Shown here: in pieces, positions 24,341-57,710 of the stretch
Layout: every line of letters starts with the position of its first letter
Position numbering within the stretch: position 1 is the first letter of the stretch
DNA from: Rhabdophis nuchalis
Taxonomy: Eukaryota > Chordata > Lepidosauria > Squamata > Natricidae
Length of the DNA: 64,000 bases
Assembly (NCBI GenBank): GCA_039707465.1
Contig: CM077647.1
Span: 176,138,663-176,202,662, forward strand
Direction: 5' to 3'
Position numbers and translations under genes: made by a program
Notes under the pieces: generated by a model
The model's input: only the letters and a program-made list of their open reading frames with translations
What the model was told of the DNA's origin: nothing
Database searches by the model: none

Positions 24341-24544
24341 ATTTAAAACCCAAATTACAATTTTGATTTGTTATAAAATAATGGGTGTGGATTAAGATTT
24401 ATTAAGGCCACTCATTAAAAAAGAAATGTTCATGCTGCTACATTTTCAAATATTTTTGAAGATTGTTTAACCTAAATCCTTTTACTCTTTCAACACCTCA
24501 CCTCAAGAAGATTTTGAGAATCTAAGTTTCTTGGGTACTTTTAC

Positions 24545-25225
24545 GCACAGTCACTCAAGCCCTCGTCATCTCCCGACTGGACTACTGTAATGCTCTCTAC
24601 ATGGGGCTCCCCTTGAGGTGCACCCGGAGGCTCCAGCTAGTACAGAATGCGGCTGCGCGGGGGATTATGGGAGTTTCTAGATACTCCCATGTAACACCTC
24701 TCCTGCGCGAGCTGCACTGGCTGCCTGTGGCCCTCCGGGTGTGCTTCAAGGTGCTAGTAACAATCTTTAAAGTGTTCCATGGCTCGGGACCTGGTTATCT
24801 GCGGGACCACCTCCTACCCCATACCTCCCTTTGACCTGTACGCTCCCACAGAGAGGGCCTCCTCAGGGTACCGTCTGCCGGACAATGCCGGCTGGCAACC
24901 CCCAGGGTGAGAGCCTTCTCTGTGGCAGGTCCTGCCCTCTGGAATGACCTGCCCCCCGACCTTCGCACCATCATGGACCTTCTCCTCTTCCGTCGAACTT
25001 TAAAAACACACCTATTCCATGTCGCTGGCCTAGCATAGCTTTATGATAGTCCCAATTATAATAATTTTAATGGTTTTTAAGTGTACGTTTTAGCACAGAC
25101 TCATTGTATTTAATGTATTTTTAACTTTTATATTATCATTGTATTTACTACTTTTCATTCTTTCTGTGCACTGCCCTGAGTCCCTTTTGGGAGATAGGGC
25201 GGTATAAAAATCCAATTAAAGATAA
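24545..25225 (+). mobile_element. L2 3' end
   Basis: Sense L2 from the [20 protein letters not shown] region to HVAGLA and the 3' UTR box CACTGCCCTGAGTCCC, ending in (GATAAA)n. One stop after PHTSL. Confidence 0.82.
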
Positions 25226-25334
25226 AGATAAAGAATTCAAACATTAACTCAAAGGATATCCAACCTTTTTCCTGGTTTTTATACTTTCTGTTCATAAACC
25301 ACTGTATGAATATAGTAAAAAGCTGATTAAGATT

Positions 25335-26356
25335 GTACATATCCACCCCAGACCACCCCAACGATGCCGTCGAGGTTATGTCCCGGTGTTTGGAGGCCAT
25401 ACGGATCTGGATGGGTGGTAACAAACTCAGGCTCAACCCGTCCAAGACTGAGTGGCTGTGGCTTCCGGCGCCCCGGTTCAGCCAGATTATTCCAACTCTG
25501 GCCATTGGGGGCGAAACACCGGCCCCCGTGGAGAGGGCGCGCAATTTGGGTGTCCTCCTGGATTCCCGGCTGTCTATGGAAGATCATGTGGCAGCCGTGG
25601 CCAGGGAGGCATTCCATCAGGTACGCCTGATGCGCCAATTGCGCCCCTTACTGGACCGGGGTGCCTTACGCACAGTCACTCAAGCACTCGTCACCTCTCG
25701 ACTTGACTACTGTAATGCTCTCTACATGGGGCTCCCCTTGAGGTGCACCCGAAAGCTGCAGCTAGTCCAGAACGCAGCCGCGCGGGTGATTACGGGAGCG
25801 CCTAGACACTCCCACATAACACCTATCCTGCGCGAGCTGCACTGGCTCCCTGTGGTCTTTCGGGTGCGCTTCAAGGTTTTAATGACCATCTTTAAAGCGC
25901 TCCATGGCTCGGGGCCTAGTTATATGCGAGACCGCCTCCTGCCCCATACATCCCTCAGACCGATACGCTCCCACAGAGAGGGCCTCCTCAGGGTGCCGTC
26001 GGCTGGACAATGCCGACTGGCGACACCCAGGGGAAGAGCCTTCTCTGTGGCGGGCCCTGCCCTTTGGAACGACCTACCCCCTGAACTCCGCACCATCTCT
26101 GACCTCCGCCTCTTCCGCAAGTGTCTGAAGACACACCTATTCCATCTAGCCGGCCTAGCATAACCCCCATTACTGACTCTTAGATAGTTTTAAATTTGGG
26201 TTTTTTAAATTCGGTTTTTAGCGCAGGGTCTATTAGAATAAGTTTTTTAAAATTTTATATGTTTTATATGTGTTTTAACATCCCTGTGCGCCGCCCTGGG
26301 TCCGTTTGGAGAAGGGCGGGGTATAAATTTAATAAAATAAATAAATAAAAATAAAT
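25335..26356 (+). mobile_element. L2 3' part, 276-codon open frame
   Basis: Sense copy with an unbroken frame 25333-26163 from [19 protein letters not shown] through [18 protein letters not shown] to HLFHLAGLA, then 3' UTR and (AATA) tail. Young looking but 5' truncated just after the YADD region. Confidence 0.87.
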
Positions 26357-26640
26357 TATGAACATGTATTTAGGACTGTATCATGGAATATCAGTTTTTG
26401 ATTGTTTAGGGTTCTTTGGACTGTAAAATTTTAAAAGTTTCCGAATCCTGTATGTTTAATTGAATTTGCATGTCCCAAGCAGTTATCATTCTATTTCCAT
26501 TGGGACCTGATTTTAAAAATATTGGAAATGTAGCGAAATGAAGTGATGTGAATGGAATGTATTATTTGACACATATGCTTGCCATATATGTACTTATAAA
26601 ATTTAATTTGCTTTGGCATACATTGTTCCTTCGTAACCTT

Positions 26641-26900
26641 TCCATGGAATTGAGGAAAAATAAATTGTGGATATATGACTACTTTTACTTCAACCGCAAT
26701 AACACAAGGGCTATCAATGGATACAAACTAAATGTAATCTGTTCTAATCTGGATTTCAGGAAAAACAATTTGAATACTAGAGCAGTAAATATGCGGAAAA
26801 CTCTACCTGATCCTGTTAGTTCCTCTAACCCCCATACCTTTCACAACATACACCATAAAAATCATTTTTTACATAAAGAATATGTAACTTAATTAATTGT
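26641..26900 (+). mobile_element. CR1-type LINE C-terminal fragment
   Basis: Sense reading NRNNTRAINGYKLNVICSNL and TRAVNMRKTLPDPVSSSNPH, the same family as the copy at 58083-58830. The following 26901-27169 is AT-rich with nothing recognised. Confidence 0.6.
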
Positions 26901-27169
26901 CCACATTTCATAAGGTTGATATAATTCCCTTTCAACTTAATTAACTATCCACCATTAATAATATCAATACAAATAATACGAATATGTTCCTTATTTCACT
27001 TCTTCCTCCTCTTGCCACTTTCACTTGGTCTCTCAAAGATTCCACTTCTTATTAATTTTCTACTTTTCTCCCATTCTCCTAGCAGCTTCTTCTTATTTTT
27101 ATAATTATTGTATCTTTTCTTCTGAATCATTTTTCTCGCTTTTAATTTTATTGTTTGAGTAGTTTTCAT

Positions 27170-27870
27170 TTCATTTCATTTCATTTTATTGGATTTGTAG
27201 AACCGCACCCTCTCCCCTAGGGGACCCGGGGCGGTGCACAGGTTGTTAAAAAACATCTTATAAATACAACAAGACAATAACTAAAATCGGATTAAATAAA
27301 TTACCCTGTGCTAAAAATTTAGAACATTAAAACCCCAGCATAATTTCCTAAAATCTCTAATTAAAACAATTTAAATTTCTAATATAGCCTAGGCTAGGAT
27401 AGGTTAGGCCAGGCCGGCCTGCTAGAAAAAGTAAGTTTTTAATTTTTTGCGGAAGGAGCGGAGGTCCATGGTTGTTCTAAGTTCGGGGGGTAGGTCGTTC
27501 CAGAGGGTCGGGCCCAGCACAGAGAAGGTCCTTCCCTTGGGCGTCGCCCGCTGGCATTGCTTAGTGGATGGCACCCAGAGAAGTCCCTCTCTGTGGGAGC
27601 GAATCGGTCGAAGGGATGTATGGGGCAGGATACAATCCCGCAGATAACTAGGTCCCATGCCATGGAGCGCTTTGAAGATGGTAATCAGCGCCTTGAAGCG
27701 CGCCCGAAAGGCCACAGGCAGCCAGTGCAGCTCGCACAGGAGCGGTGTCACGTGGGAATGCCTAGAGGCTCCCAAAATTGCCCGCGCGGCCGCATTCTGG
27801 ACTAGCTGTAATTTTCGGGTGCACCTCAAGGGAAGCCCCATGTAGAGAGCATTACAGTAGTCTATTGAAC
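27170..27870 (-). mobile_element. L2 3' end
   Basis: Tail (TTTCA)n at 27160-27185, then the 3' UTR box and minus-frame C-terminus [20 protein letters not shown] to [18 protein letters not shown]. Confidence 0.82.
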
Positions 27871-28094
27871 TTACTGTGATGGGGAAATGATAAAAGTGAT
27901 AAAATGATTGCCCCTCCCCAGTCAATTAACATTTTTTGTCCTTCTTTCTCGTGCTTTGAAAATTAAGTTGACTCCCCACTTCTTTGTGGCAGCCTTAATA
28001 AACAAAATACTGAACTAGTGGATAGATATTTTTTTTCTCTTAACATCAACTGTGAACAATAAAGAAATCAACACTTCAGAAATATGCTGTAGGC

Positions 28095-28222
28095 CAGAGG
28101 TGTCAAACTTGCATCATCACAGCATTGTCACGTGATGTACTGGGACTTTTTTATCCTTCGCTAAACCGGGAGGGGCAGAACATGATGCTTCTGGCCCATG
28201 GCCCGCGAGTTTGATACATCTG
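28095..28222. mobile_element. hAT-like MITE, 128 bp
   Basis: CAGAGGTGTCAAACTT on the left and the inverse of CAGATGTATCAAACTCGC on the right, with GGCCCGCGA near the right end, the common vertebrate hAT end type. No clear 8-bp duplication in the flanks. Confidence 0.5.
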
Positions 28223-28854
28223 ATAGGGTAACAATAAAAGGGTTTTTTTTGAAGATATTGAAGATATTCAAATGCAATATGATGGGAGTACTCATTCATG
28301 GGATTGTCCAAAGCAATGGTGGTATAGTTTTGAAGCTTTGATGAATACCATGTTCTCCCATCATAGGGGTAGATTCAGGCAATCAATGCTCAAACTTTTA
28401 TTGGAAGCTCACATGCCCAATGCCACGAATCGCTACTATTAGTGATATAGACCTCAGTAAGTTTGCGGAATAGGGTTACACTTTCTCCGGGTGTCATTAT
28501 TTCTGGTGCTCATGACACAAGATGGACTTCAAGCAAGGACTTTAAAAAAAGTAGAGGGGAAACCAGATACTTAATTCTTTAAAATTGCTTACTTATAACA
28601 TTGCAGGGCTTTCAAAGAAAAGATAAAAGGGATAGAAATTCATAATTCCCACAGTCTGGTCTACCCAAATTGGAAAAGAGAAGTGGATCAAACAAAGATC
28701 AAAGGGTGGAGGAGATCTTTATAAGCCTGGTGACCAGTAAATAAATTCGTAGAAGCCCAAATGTTCCAATATTCATTATTTTAATTGTCCATTAAAAAAA
28801 ACCTTTGAAAAGATTACCATATTTTTCGGAATATAAGAGACATCAAGATATGCA
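28223..28854. other. Space between convergent genes B and C
   Basis: No gene or identified repeat. A short TTTTTCGGAATATAAGA word near 28822 resembles a common dispersed repeat. Confidence 0.3.
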
Positions 28855-29233
28855 GCCTGAAACTTTATTGTAAAACACAATTAAATGTACGGGATTAACA
28901 AACTCAAGAGGTTTTCATTTGAAAGAAGCCTAACAAATCCAAAACTAATATCCTATAATATATATTCATAAAATAGTAATTAGCTTTTACCATATTTAAG
29001 TAGTGCTTTATGAAAGAATCTTGGAAAATGGTGAAAATGTAGCAACTTAGACTTAGATATGAAAAGGTAATTTTGCTCCACACAGCTTTCACAAGGTCAC
29101 CAAATACAAACTACATAAACATGAGAAAATAAATAAATACAAAATAATGCATATACCTGCATAATGATATATATTAAATGACACGGAGAAACAACACAGT
29201 CTAGCTTGGATGTACACATGAACAATTGGGATA

Positions 29234-38684
<9,451 letters not shown>

Positions 38685-38867
38685 CTTCCTTCTTGAAAAG
38701 GTCTCTTATCATTGTTTTGGCAGCGTGACTATTATTATGAGATATACCCAGGAGCAAAGCATAGCACACAGAGCCTTTATGCAATTAATAGTGGCTTATA
38801 TCCAAATATGTTCAAACATATACATGGCGATAAATCCCTTACCACTCAGCTACAGACTGCTACAGAT

Positions 38868-39420
38868 GCCTTACGCACAGTCACTCAAGCACTCGTGACC
38901 TCTCAACTTGACTACTGTAATGCTGTCTACATGGGGCTTCCCTTGAGGTGCACCCGAAAGCTGCAGTTAGTCCAGAATGCAGCCGCGTGGGTGATTACGG
39001 GAGCGCCTAGACACTCCCACATAACACCAGTCCTGCGCAAGATGCACTGGCTTCCTGTGGTCTTTCGGGTGCGCTTCAAGGTTCTGACGACCATCTTTAA
39101 AGCGCTCCATGGCACGGGGCCTAGTTATATGCGAGACCGCCTCCTGCCCCATACATCCCTCAGACCGATACGCTCCCACAGAGAGGGCCTCCTCAGGGTG
39201 CCGTCGGCTGGACAGTGCTGACTGGCGACACCCAGGGGAAGAGCCTTCTCTGTGGCAGGTCCAGCCCTTTGGAATGACTTACCCCCTGAACTCCGCACCA
39301 TCTCCGACCTCCGCCTCTTCCGCAAGTGTCTGAAGACACATCTGTTCCATCTAGCCGGCCTAGCGTAACCTCCATTACTGACTGTTAGATAGTTTTAAAT
39401 TTGGGGTTTTTAATTTGGTT

Positions 39421-39456
<36 letters not shown>

Positions 39457-40335
39457 ATTTATATCCCGCCCTTCTCCACGAAGGACCCAGGGCGGCGCAC
39501 AGGAAAATTTAAAAACATACAAAATACAATAAATATAATTTAAAAAACTATTAAATAACCTATCCTGCGCTAAAACCAAATTTTAAAAACCCAATTTAAA
39601 ACTACCTAAAAGTCCCCATGGGAGGTTAGGCTAGGCCGGCTTGTTGAAACAAATATGTCTTAAGACATTGGCGGAAGAGGCAGAGGTCGGTGATGGTACG
39701 TAATTCAGGGGGTAGGTCATTCCAAAGGGCTGGGCCCGCCACAGAGAAGGCTCTTCCCCTGGGTGTCGCCAGTCGGCATTGTCCGGCCGACGGCACCCTG
39801 AGAAGGCCCTCTCTGTGGGAGTGTATCGGTCTAAGGGATGTATGGGGCAGGAGGCGGTCTCGCATATAACTAGGCCCCGAGCCATGGAGCGCTTTAAAGA
39901 TAGTTGTCAGAACCTTGAAGCGCACTCGAAAAACCACAGGAAGCCAATGCAGCTCGCGCAGGATCGGTGTTATGTGGGAGCATCTAGTGGCTCCCATAAT
40001 CACCCGCGCGGCTGCGTTTTGGACTAGCTGTAGCTTTCGAGTGCACCTCAAGGGAAGCCCCATGTAGAGAGCATTACAGTAGTCGAGTCGGGACGTCACG
40101 AGAGCTTGAGTGACTGTGCGAAGGGCAGCCCGGTCCAGTAAGGGGCGCAATTGGCGCATCAGGCGTACCTGATGAAACGCCCCCCTGGCCACGGCTGCCA
40201 CATGGTCCTCCATGTGCAGGTTTTTATTAGAATAAGTTTTTAAATTTTTTTAGATGTTTTGTATGTATTTTTAGTATTCCTGTGCGCCGCCCTGAGTCCG
40301 TTTGGAGAAGGGCGGGGTATAAATTTAATAAAAAT
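38868..40335 (+). mobile_element. L2 3' part upstream of gene C, split by another L2
   Basis: Sense L2 from [20 protein letters not shown] to HLFHLAGLA, 3' UTR broken at about 39417 and resumed at about 40214 (TTTTTATTAGAATAAG to GGCGGGGTATAAATTTAAT). It lies about 180 bp before the start codon of gene C. Confidence 0.82.
39418..40213 (-). mobile_element. L2 3' part nested in another L2
   Basis: (TTTA)n tail at 39420-39455, then a minus-strand 195-codon open frame [20 protein letters not shown] to FQQAGLA. Opposite orientation to its host L2. Confidence 0.85.
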
Positions 40336-40600
40336 GAAAAAAACAGACACAAGGAGAGAAATGAGATACACAATGAAAGAGAGGAATGCCCTCTAATGGC
40401 CACACACACATACACAGCTGGCAGATATTAAATCCTCAGTAACTGACATCCATCTTCTTCTATCCTAACCCAGAGGGAAATTTGTATTGTTCCAATGGTG
40501 AATCCTATGATTAATTCAAGATTTCTGTCTGAGAAAACACCTAATCAGAAAATCCACCATTGTCTGTTTGAAGATCCATGAGAGTGCAAATGCGTATCTT
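40336..40600 (-). other. Displaced 5' flank of gene C
   Basis: The stretch around 40500-40595 (CTGAGAAAACACCTAATCAG, AGATCCATGAGAGTGC) resembles 56543-56610 upstream of gene D, so the pair of L2s has pushed this former gene-proximal sequence 1.8 kb from the start codon. Confidence 0.55.
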
Positions 40601-41009
40601 TTTTAAAAGATATATATTTATTATTTTTTACATATAAAAACAATGCAGTACCGCAGAGTCGAAGTGGCAATACATTCACAGTATACACAATTAGTCTCAA
40701 CCAGTAATTATCCAGTGACTAAATACAGTTTGTTCCAGTCTTGTCACCTTGTCTTACACCAATCGTAAAAACTGTTCCAAACTTCGAAAGCTGACGGCTC
40801 ATGTCCCGGCAAATATGGCTCCGTGTGCCACCTGTGGCACACATGCTATAGGTTTGCCATCACGATCCTATACCATTTCAAGCAAATGGTTGCACAGTCT
40901 TCTTTTCAAATCTTCCAGTGATGAAGCACCCACACACACCCCAACTTCTGGAGGCAAGCTTTTCCATTAGTTGATTACTCTCACCACTAGGAAATTTCTC
41001 CTTCGTTCT

Positions 41010-41897
41010 TTTTTTTTTTTGTAAAAACTTTTTATTTGTAACATAAAAACAGGTAAAAAACATTATTCATCTTGTGCTTTGTACAACATGTCGTTCGTGC
41101 ATCAGTACTTAAAATTGCAAACATATTTATCAATTTTCCTTTCATTACATATATATCACCTTATTTTCCACATAGTAGCATTATTATTTATCAAGTCAGT
41201 CTTTTTCCATAGTTATTCAATATATAAAAAAGATATTAAAAATTTTTTCTCCATGAATTCCTGTTTTATAACATTACTCTCAATTATCTCTAAAAGTCAC
41301 TTTACTATTATAAAATACATACTCATAATGTTTTCTCCTAAAACAAAAAGTTTATCCAAATTTTCCACTATGTGTCTCATTGTTAATCTAGTTGGTATAC
41401 ACTGTGTATACACTTGAGATGAGAGAGACCTCATCTCAATGTGTTATGGTATCTAACAATCCTAAGAAATAATTTCTATATTTAGGAATTCTTTTTATAT
41501 ATTTATATATATTATATCCCTTAAGTTTTTCTTTCTTCCAACCATTGGTAAAACATATTCCATATTTCATAAAATTGTTCATTCTCCTGTTCTCTAATTT
41601 CAAATGTTAATCTGCTCATTTCTGCACATTCCATAATCTTACAAATAACTTCCTCTTGTGAAGGTAATTTCTCATTTCTCCAGTTTTTTGCAAATACAAT
41701 TCTCGCTGCTGTTAAAACATTCACAATCAAATATTTCAAGTTTTTATCAAGCACTTCTGATGTAATTCCAAGTAGGAAAAATTCAGGTTTTAAAGTCTAT
41801 GTGCTTGTGTGTCATTTTCTCCAACCATATGTGAATCATAGTCCAATAACTTTTAGCTTCCGAACAAGTCCACCACATATGGTAATAAGAGAGAGAC
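41010..41897 (-). mobile_element. L1-type LINE 3' end inserted in CR1
   Basis: 888 bp. Poly-T at 41010 (its poly-A), then antisense ORF2 C-terminus (minus frame 41754-41521: NVLTAARIVFAKNWRNEKLP, EMSRLTFEI, FYEIWNMFYQWLEE). Flanked by a 16-bp duplication ATTTCTCCTT(C/A)GTTCT (40994-41009 and 41898-41913, one mismatch). Confidence 0.78.
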
Positions 41898-42041
41898 ATT
41901 TCTCCTTAGTTCTAAGTTGTTTCCCTTTTTGCTTAGTTTCCATCCATTGTTTCTGGGCTCACATGTTGGTGTTTTTAAAAACAGTTTGAATCCCTTGCCT
42001 TTGTAGGAGTTCCTCAAATATTGGAACATTGTTATCATGTC

Positions 42042-42380
42042 TGTTAAGTTCTGTAATAGAGAGGGAGTCCAGACACAGGCTAGTCAAAACCCAAAGCCGT
42101 TTATTGGCAATCGCAAGAAAATAGCGGAAAGTATTTACAGGCGGACAAAATGCGGTAGACAGGGGCTTCCCCGTTTGACAGCTATTTATATGCGAGCTGT
42201 CAAACGGGGAACCAATCAGGAAGCTCCAGGACCTAATTCCCGCCAGTCGCGTCGGAGCCAATCAGGCGCGACTGGCAGTTACAGGCTTGTTACAGGCTGT
42301 TACCATACCTCTAGGGAGAAGAGTGGAAGACCTGCGGCCGGTCATAAGTCGAGGGCCGGTCGCAAGTCGAGGACTCAACA
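42042..42380 (-). mobile_element. Solo LTR, 339 bp
   Basis: On the minus strand it runs TGTTGAGTCC...AACTTAACA with a perfect 5-bp duplication ATGTC (42037-42041 and 42381-42385). Promoter layout in that orientation: two CTGATTGG (inverted CCAAT) words, TATA box CATATAAATAG (42182-42193), AATAAA (42100-42105). A perfect 15-bp inverted repeat (42169-42183, 42195-42209) encloses the TATA box. No internal viral sequence remains. Confidence 0.8.
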
Positions 42381-42624
42381 ATGTCACCCCACTTCTTCTT
42401 TTCTCTAGATTAGTCATACCCAGTTCCTCTAACTACTGTTCTATGTTCTATCCTCCAGCCTCTCATCATTCTTGTTGCTCCTCTCTGCACTTTTTTAGAA
42501 TAGCCACATATTTTGTATAGTGTGGTGACCAGAACTGGATACGGTTTTCCGAGTGTGGTTTTATTAAGGCTTTGCAAAGTTATACTACATCTTCATGTGA
42601 TCTTGATTTTATCCCTCTATTAAT

Positions 42625-42985
42625 GTGGTGGCTCAGGAGCTAAGACGTTGAGCTTGTCAATCAGAAGGGTTGGCAGTTCAGTGGTTCAAACCCTAGCACC
42701 ACATAATGGAGTGAGCTCCCATTACTTGTCCCAGCTTCTGCCAAACCTAGCAGTTTGAAATCATGTAAAAATGGAAGTACAAAAATGTGGAGCAATTTGG
42801 TGGGAAGGTAACAGCGTATCGTGCTCCTTCGCCATTTAGTCATACCGGTCACATGACCACAGAGATGTCTTCGAACAGCACAGTCTCTTCAGCTTTGAAA
42901 TGGAGATGAGCATGACCCCCTAGAGTCAGGAACAACTAGCACATATGTGCACATATATTTGCGAGGGGAACCTTTACTTTTACCT
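42625..42985 (+). mobile_element. tRNA-headed SINE (Sauria-SINE-like), full length
   Basis: TGGTGGCTCAGGAGCTAAGAC head, TCAGTGGTTCAAACCC box B, CATACCGGTCACATGACC body, GAGTCAGGAACAACTAGC and (ACCTTT)n tail. A second partial copy (about 43035-43115) follows, bracketed by CTACTAATGCAG words at 42988 and 43118. Confidence 0.68.
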
Positions 42986-43139
42986 TTACCTACTAATGCA
43001 GTTTAGGATTGACTTCAGATGCTGCTGACTCTTCAGTTTTGAAAAGGAGATAAACGCTGCCCCACAGAGTCAGGAACAACTAGCACATAAGTGCGAGGAG
43101 AACCTTTACCTTTAGCTACTAATGCAGCCTAGGATTGTA

Positions 43140-43792
43140 TTGTGGGGTTTTTGCCTGGGAAAATTTCATTTCAATACATTTCCCATACTATTAATATGTT
43201 ATAATAGTTTACAGTGGAAATTGATTTATGTGTAGAGAGTGAATTGTTGTAATCCAGTGTGAAAGCCATTTTCTTTCAATACAGTTAAATATTCAAGATT
43301 CGCAAACTCAATGTATTTTACGTTTCAAAGAACCCTAAGAAATCCAAACTAATATCCTTTAACACTGTTTAATATAGATTCATAACATGGCAGTCAGCAT
43401 TTTACTATCTTTGTATGGTGCTTTACAAATTAAAAGTGTATAACCCAGGACATTGTCACTGCAAATATTAGACATCATTTGAGTCAATATCTGAAATATC
43501 CTAATAGCAACTAAGAAAACTATATCAAAGCCAAGGGCAACAGGAGTGTTGAAAGGGAGAATGAATTATGATAAGGAATCTTGGACAATGATGGAAATAC
43601 AGCAACAGGAGCACTTACTTTGGAATGGGCTCAAATATGAATAGATCGTAAATACCAATGTAAATCCTTCCTTGACAGAAAAACAAAATAAAACTATATT
43701 TCCATATGTTTTATATACCCCTGTAGACAGAAAACAGTTTTTCTATTCTGTTTTTCAGAAGTTTTACCTAGAAAGAAAGATCACATGATGTG
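43140..43792 (-). other. Gene D 3' flank, shared with the other V2R copies
   Basis: In gene orientation contains CACATAAATCAATTTCCACT and TGAAATGAAATTTTCCC as after gene A (7350-7420). C has the corresponding segment at 28855-29233. Confidence 0.65.
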
Positions 43793-56183
<12,391 letters not shown>

Positions 56184-56271
56184 GCTTTTGTTATTGTGAA
56201 AATGTTTTCCCTTCCATCCTCCCGATGAGGAAATACCTATAATCCAATACTTAATCTAAAGATTGATCCAA

Positions 56272-56523
56272 AATGACTTTTTTAATATAGTATAACTTTT
56301 GTTTGGATGTTTGTATATGATTGCTAGCACAGATTTTACAATGATGTATGCACTTCTTTCCACTTTGTAGTACTATTGAAAATTATGTATTATCTATATT
56401 TTATTATGAAGCCTCGGAAGGGGCCAACAACATCAACGTGAAAGTTCTCAAAATATCTTTTTTACACCTTACCTTCACCCTACCTATAAAAATTTTAAAA
56501 CTCAATAAAACTTTTTCAATATG
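56272..56523 (+). mobile_element. L1/HAL1-type 3' end just upstream of gene D
   Basis: 252 bp resembling the 3' UTR of the ORF1-only elements (ATGAAGCCTCGG, CAACGTGAAAGTTCTCAAAA, AAACTCAATAAAAC). Perfect 19-bp duplication AATCTAAAGATTGATCCAA (56253-56271, 56524-56542). The insertion point is 70 bp before the gene D start codon. Confidence 0.8.
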
Positions 56524-56542
56524 AATCTAAAGATTGATCCAA

Positions 56543-57054
56543 GGATTATATCTGAGAATGCACCTAATGAGAAAACCTATCCTTTTCTATTTGAATATCC
56601 ATGTGAGCGCAAAGTTGTATCCTGAATTCCACCCGTATTTGAACAGATACTCTGACAGAAAAGAACAGAGGGTAGAAATCTGAAGCAATGAGTCCGACAG
56701 AGCTATTGTTACCCTTGTGCCAAACTTCCTGTGGTTCAAATGTTTCTTTATATCCAAGCTGATACCTGGACTGTTTTTGAATATCATTTCCTTCTGTGCA
56801 ACCTTTGGTGTTTTGGCCCAGCTAAGAAAATATGGTGATTCCTGTAGGAGTTAATTATTTTGTTTTGATGAGATAATAATTGGCTACTGGTTCAACTATT
56901 TTTTTTTATATATGAGCAAATGCCAATGAAAATCATATAAGGGAGATTTGCAATAAAATATATGCCTAGTTGTTGAAATTGTTGTGTTTTTTGAATCTTA
57001 AAACATTTATTTTCAATCGATTTTTCACAAAATAGATATATAGCCAGCAGGTAT
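56543..57054. other. Gene D distal 5' flank
   Basis: 56543-56610 resembles 40500-40595 upstream of gene C. The rest shows no gene or known repeat. Confidence 0.4.
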
Positions 57055-57690
57055 CAATTATTTATTTATTTATTTATTTATTTTTATTAAATTTATACCC
57101 TGCCCTTCTCCTACAAAAGGACCCAGGGCGGCGCACAGGCAAATTAAAACACATCGTACATAAATAGACCAATTATTAAAATCCAATTAAATTAAATTAC
57201 CCCGTGCTAAAACATTTTAAAATTCTCTAATTAAAATTTATAACTAAAAAGTCCAGATCGGGTGATTATCCTAGGCCGGCTTGTTGGAACAAATGTGTTT
57301 TAAGACGCCGGTGGAAAAGGCGGAGGTCTGTGGTGGTACGGAGTTCAGGGGGCAGGTCGTTCCAGAGGGTTGGGCCTTCCCCTGGGTGTCACCAACCGGC
57401 ATTGCCCGGCCGACGGCACCTGGAGAAGGCCCTCTCTATGGGAGTGGATCGGTCGGAGGGATGTATGGGGCAGGATACGGTCTCGCATGTAACTAGGCCC
57501 CGAGCCATAGAGCGCTTTAAAGATGGTCATTAACACCTTGAAGTGCACCCGAAAGGCCACAGGTAGCCAGTGCAGCTCGCGCAAGAGAGGTGTTACGTGG
57601 GACTGCCTTGTGGCTCCCATGACCACCCGCGCGGCTGCGTTCTGGACTAGCTGTAACCTCCGAGTGGACCTCAAGGGGAGCCCCATTTAT
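57055..57690 (-). mobile_element. L2 3' end
   Basis: (TTTA)n tail, box GGACCCAGGGCGGCGCACAGG, minus frame [20 protein letters not shown] to [14 protein letters not shown]; a short deletion removes part of the [10 protein letters not shown] segment. Confidence 0.82.
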
Positions 57691-57710
57691 TGTGTATATG
57701 TATGTTTTGT

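Larger units (their letters stand above)
24341..26640. other. Gene B 3' flank, interrupted by L2s
   Basis: The non-L2 parts (24341-24544, 25226-25334, 26357-26640) line up in order with the gene A flank 6930-7500: AAGATTTATTA, TTTTTATACTTTCTGTTC, TTCCGAATCCTGTATGTTTA, TGAAATGAAG-like words. Confidence 0.65.
40862..43180 (-). mobile_element. CR1 LINE 3' region broken by L1, LTR and SINEs
   Basis: CR1 pieces at 40862-41009, 41898-42041, 42381-42624 and about 43116-43180 join in order: CTATACCATTTCAAGCAAATGG, TTCTCCTTAGTTCTAAG, TTGTTGCTCCTCTCTGCAC, GTGGTGACCAGAACTGG, AATGCAGCCTAGGATTG. Antisense 3' end on the left. Confidence 0.72.

Noticed and set aside
25333..26163. 276-codon open frame as a possible host gene
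   Set aside because: It is the C-terminal half of an L2 polymerase; the same sequence recurs many times in the window on both strands.
42042..42380. Intact endogenous retrovirus
   Set aside because: Only a single LTR is present, with a target duplication directly at both ends and no internal coding sequence.
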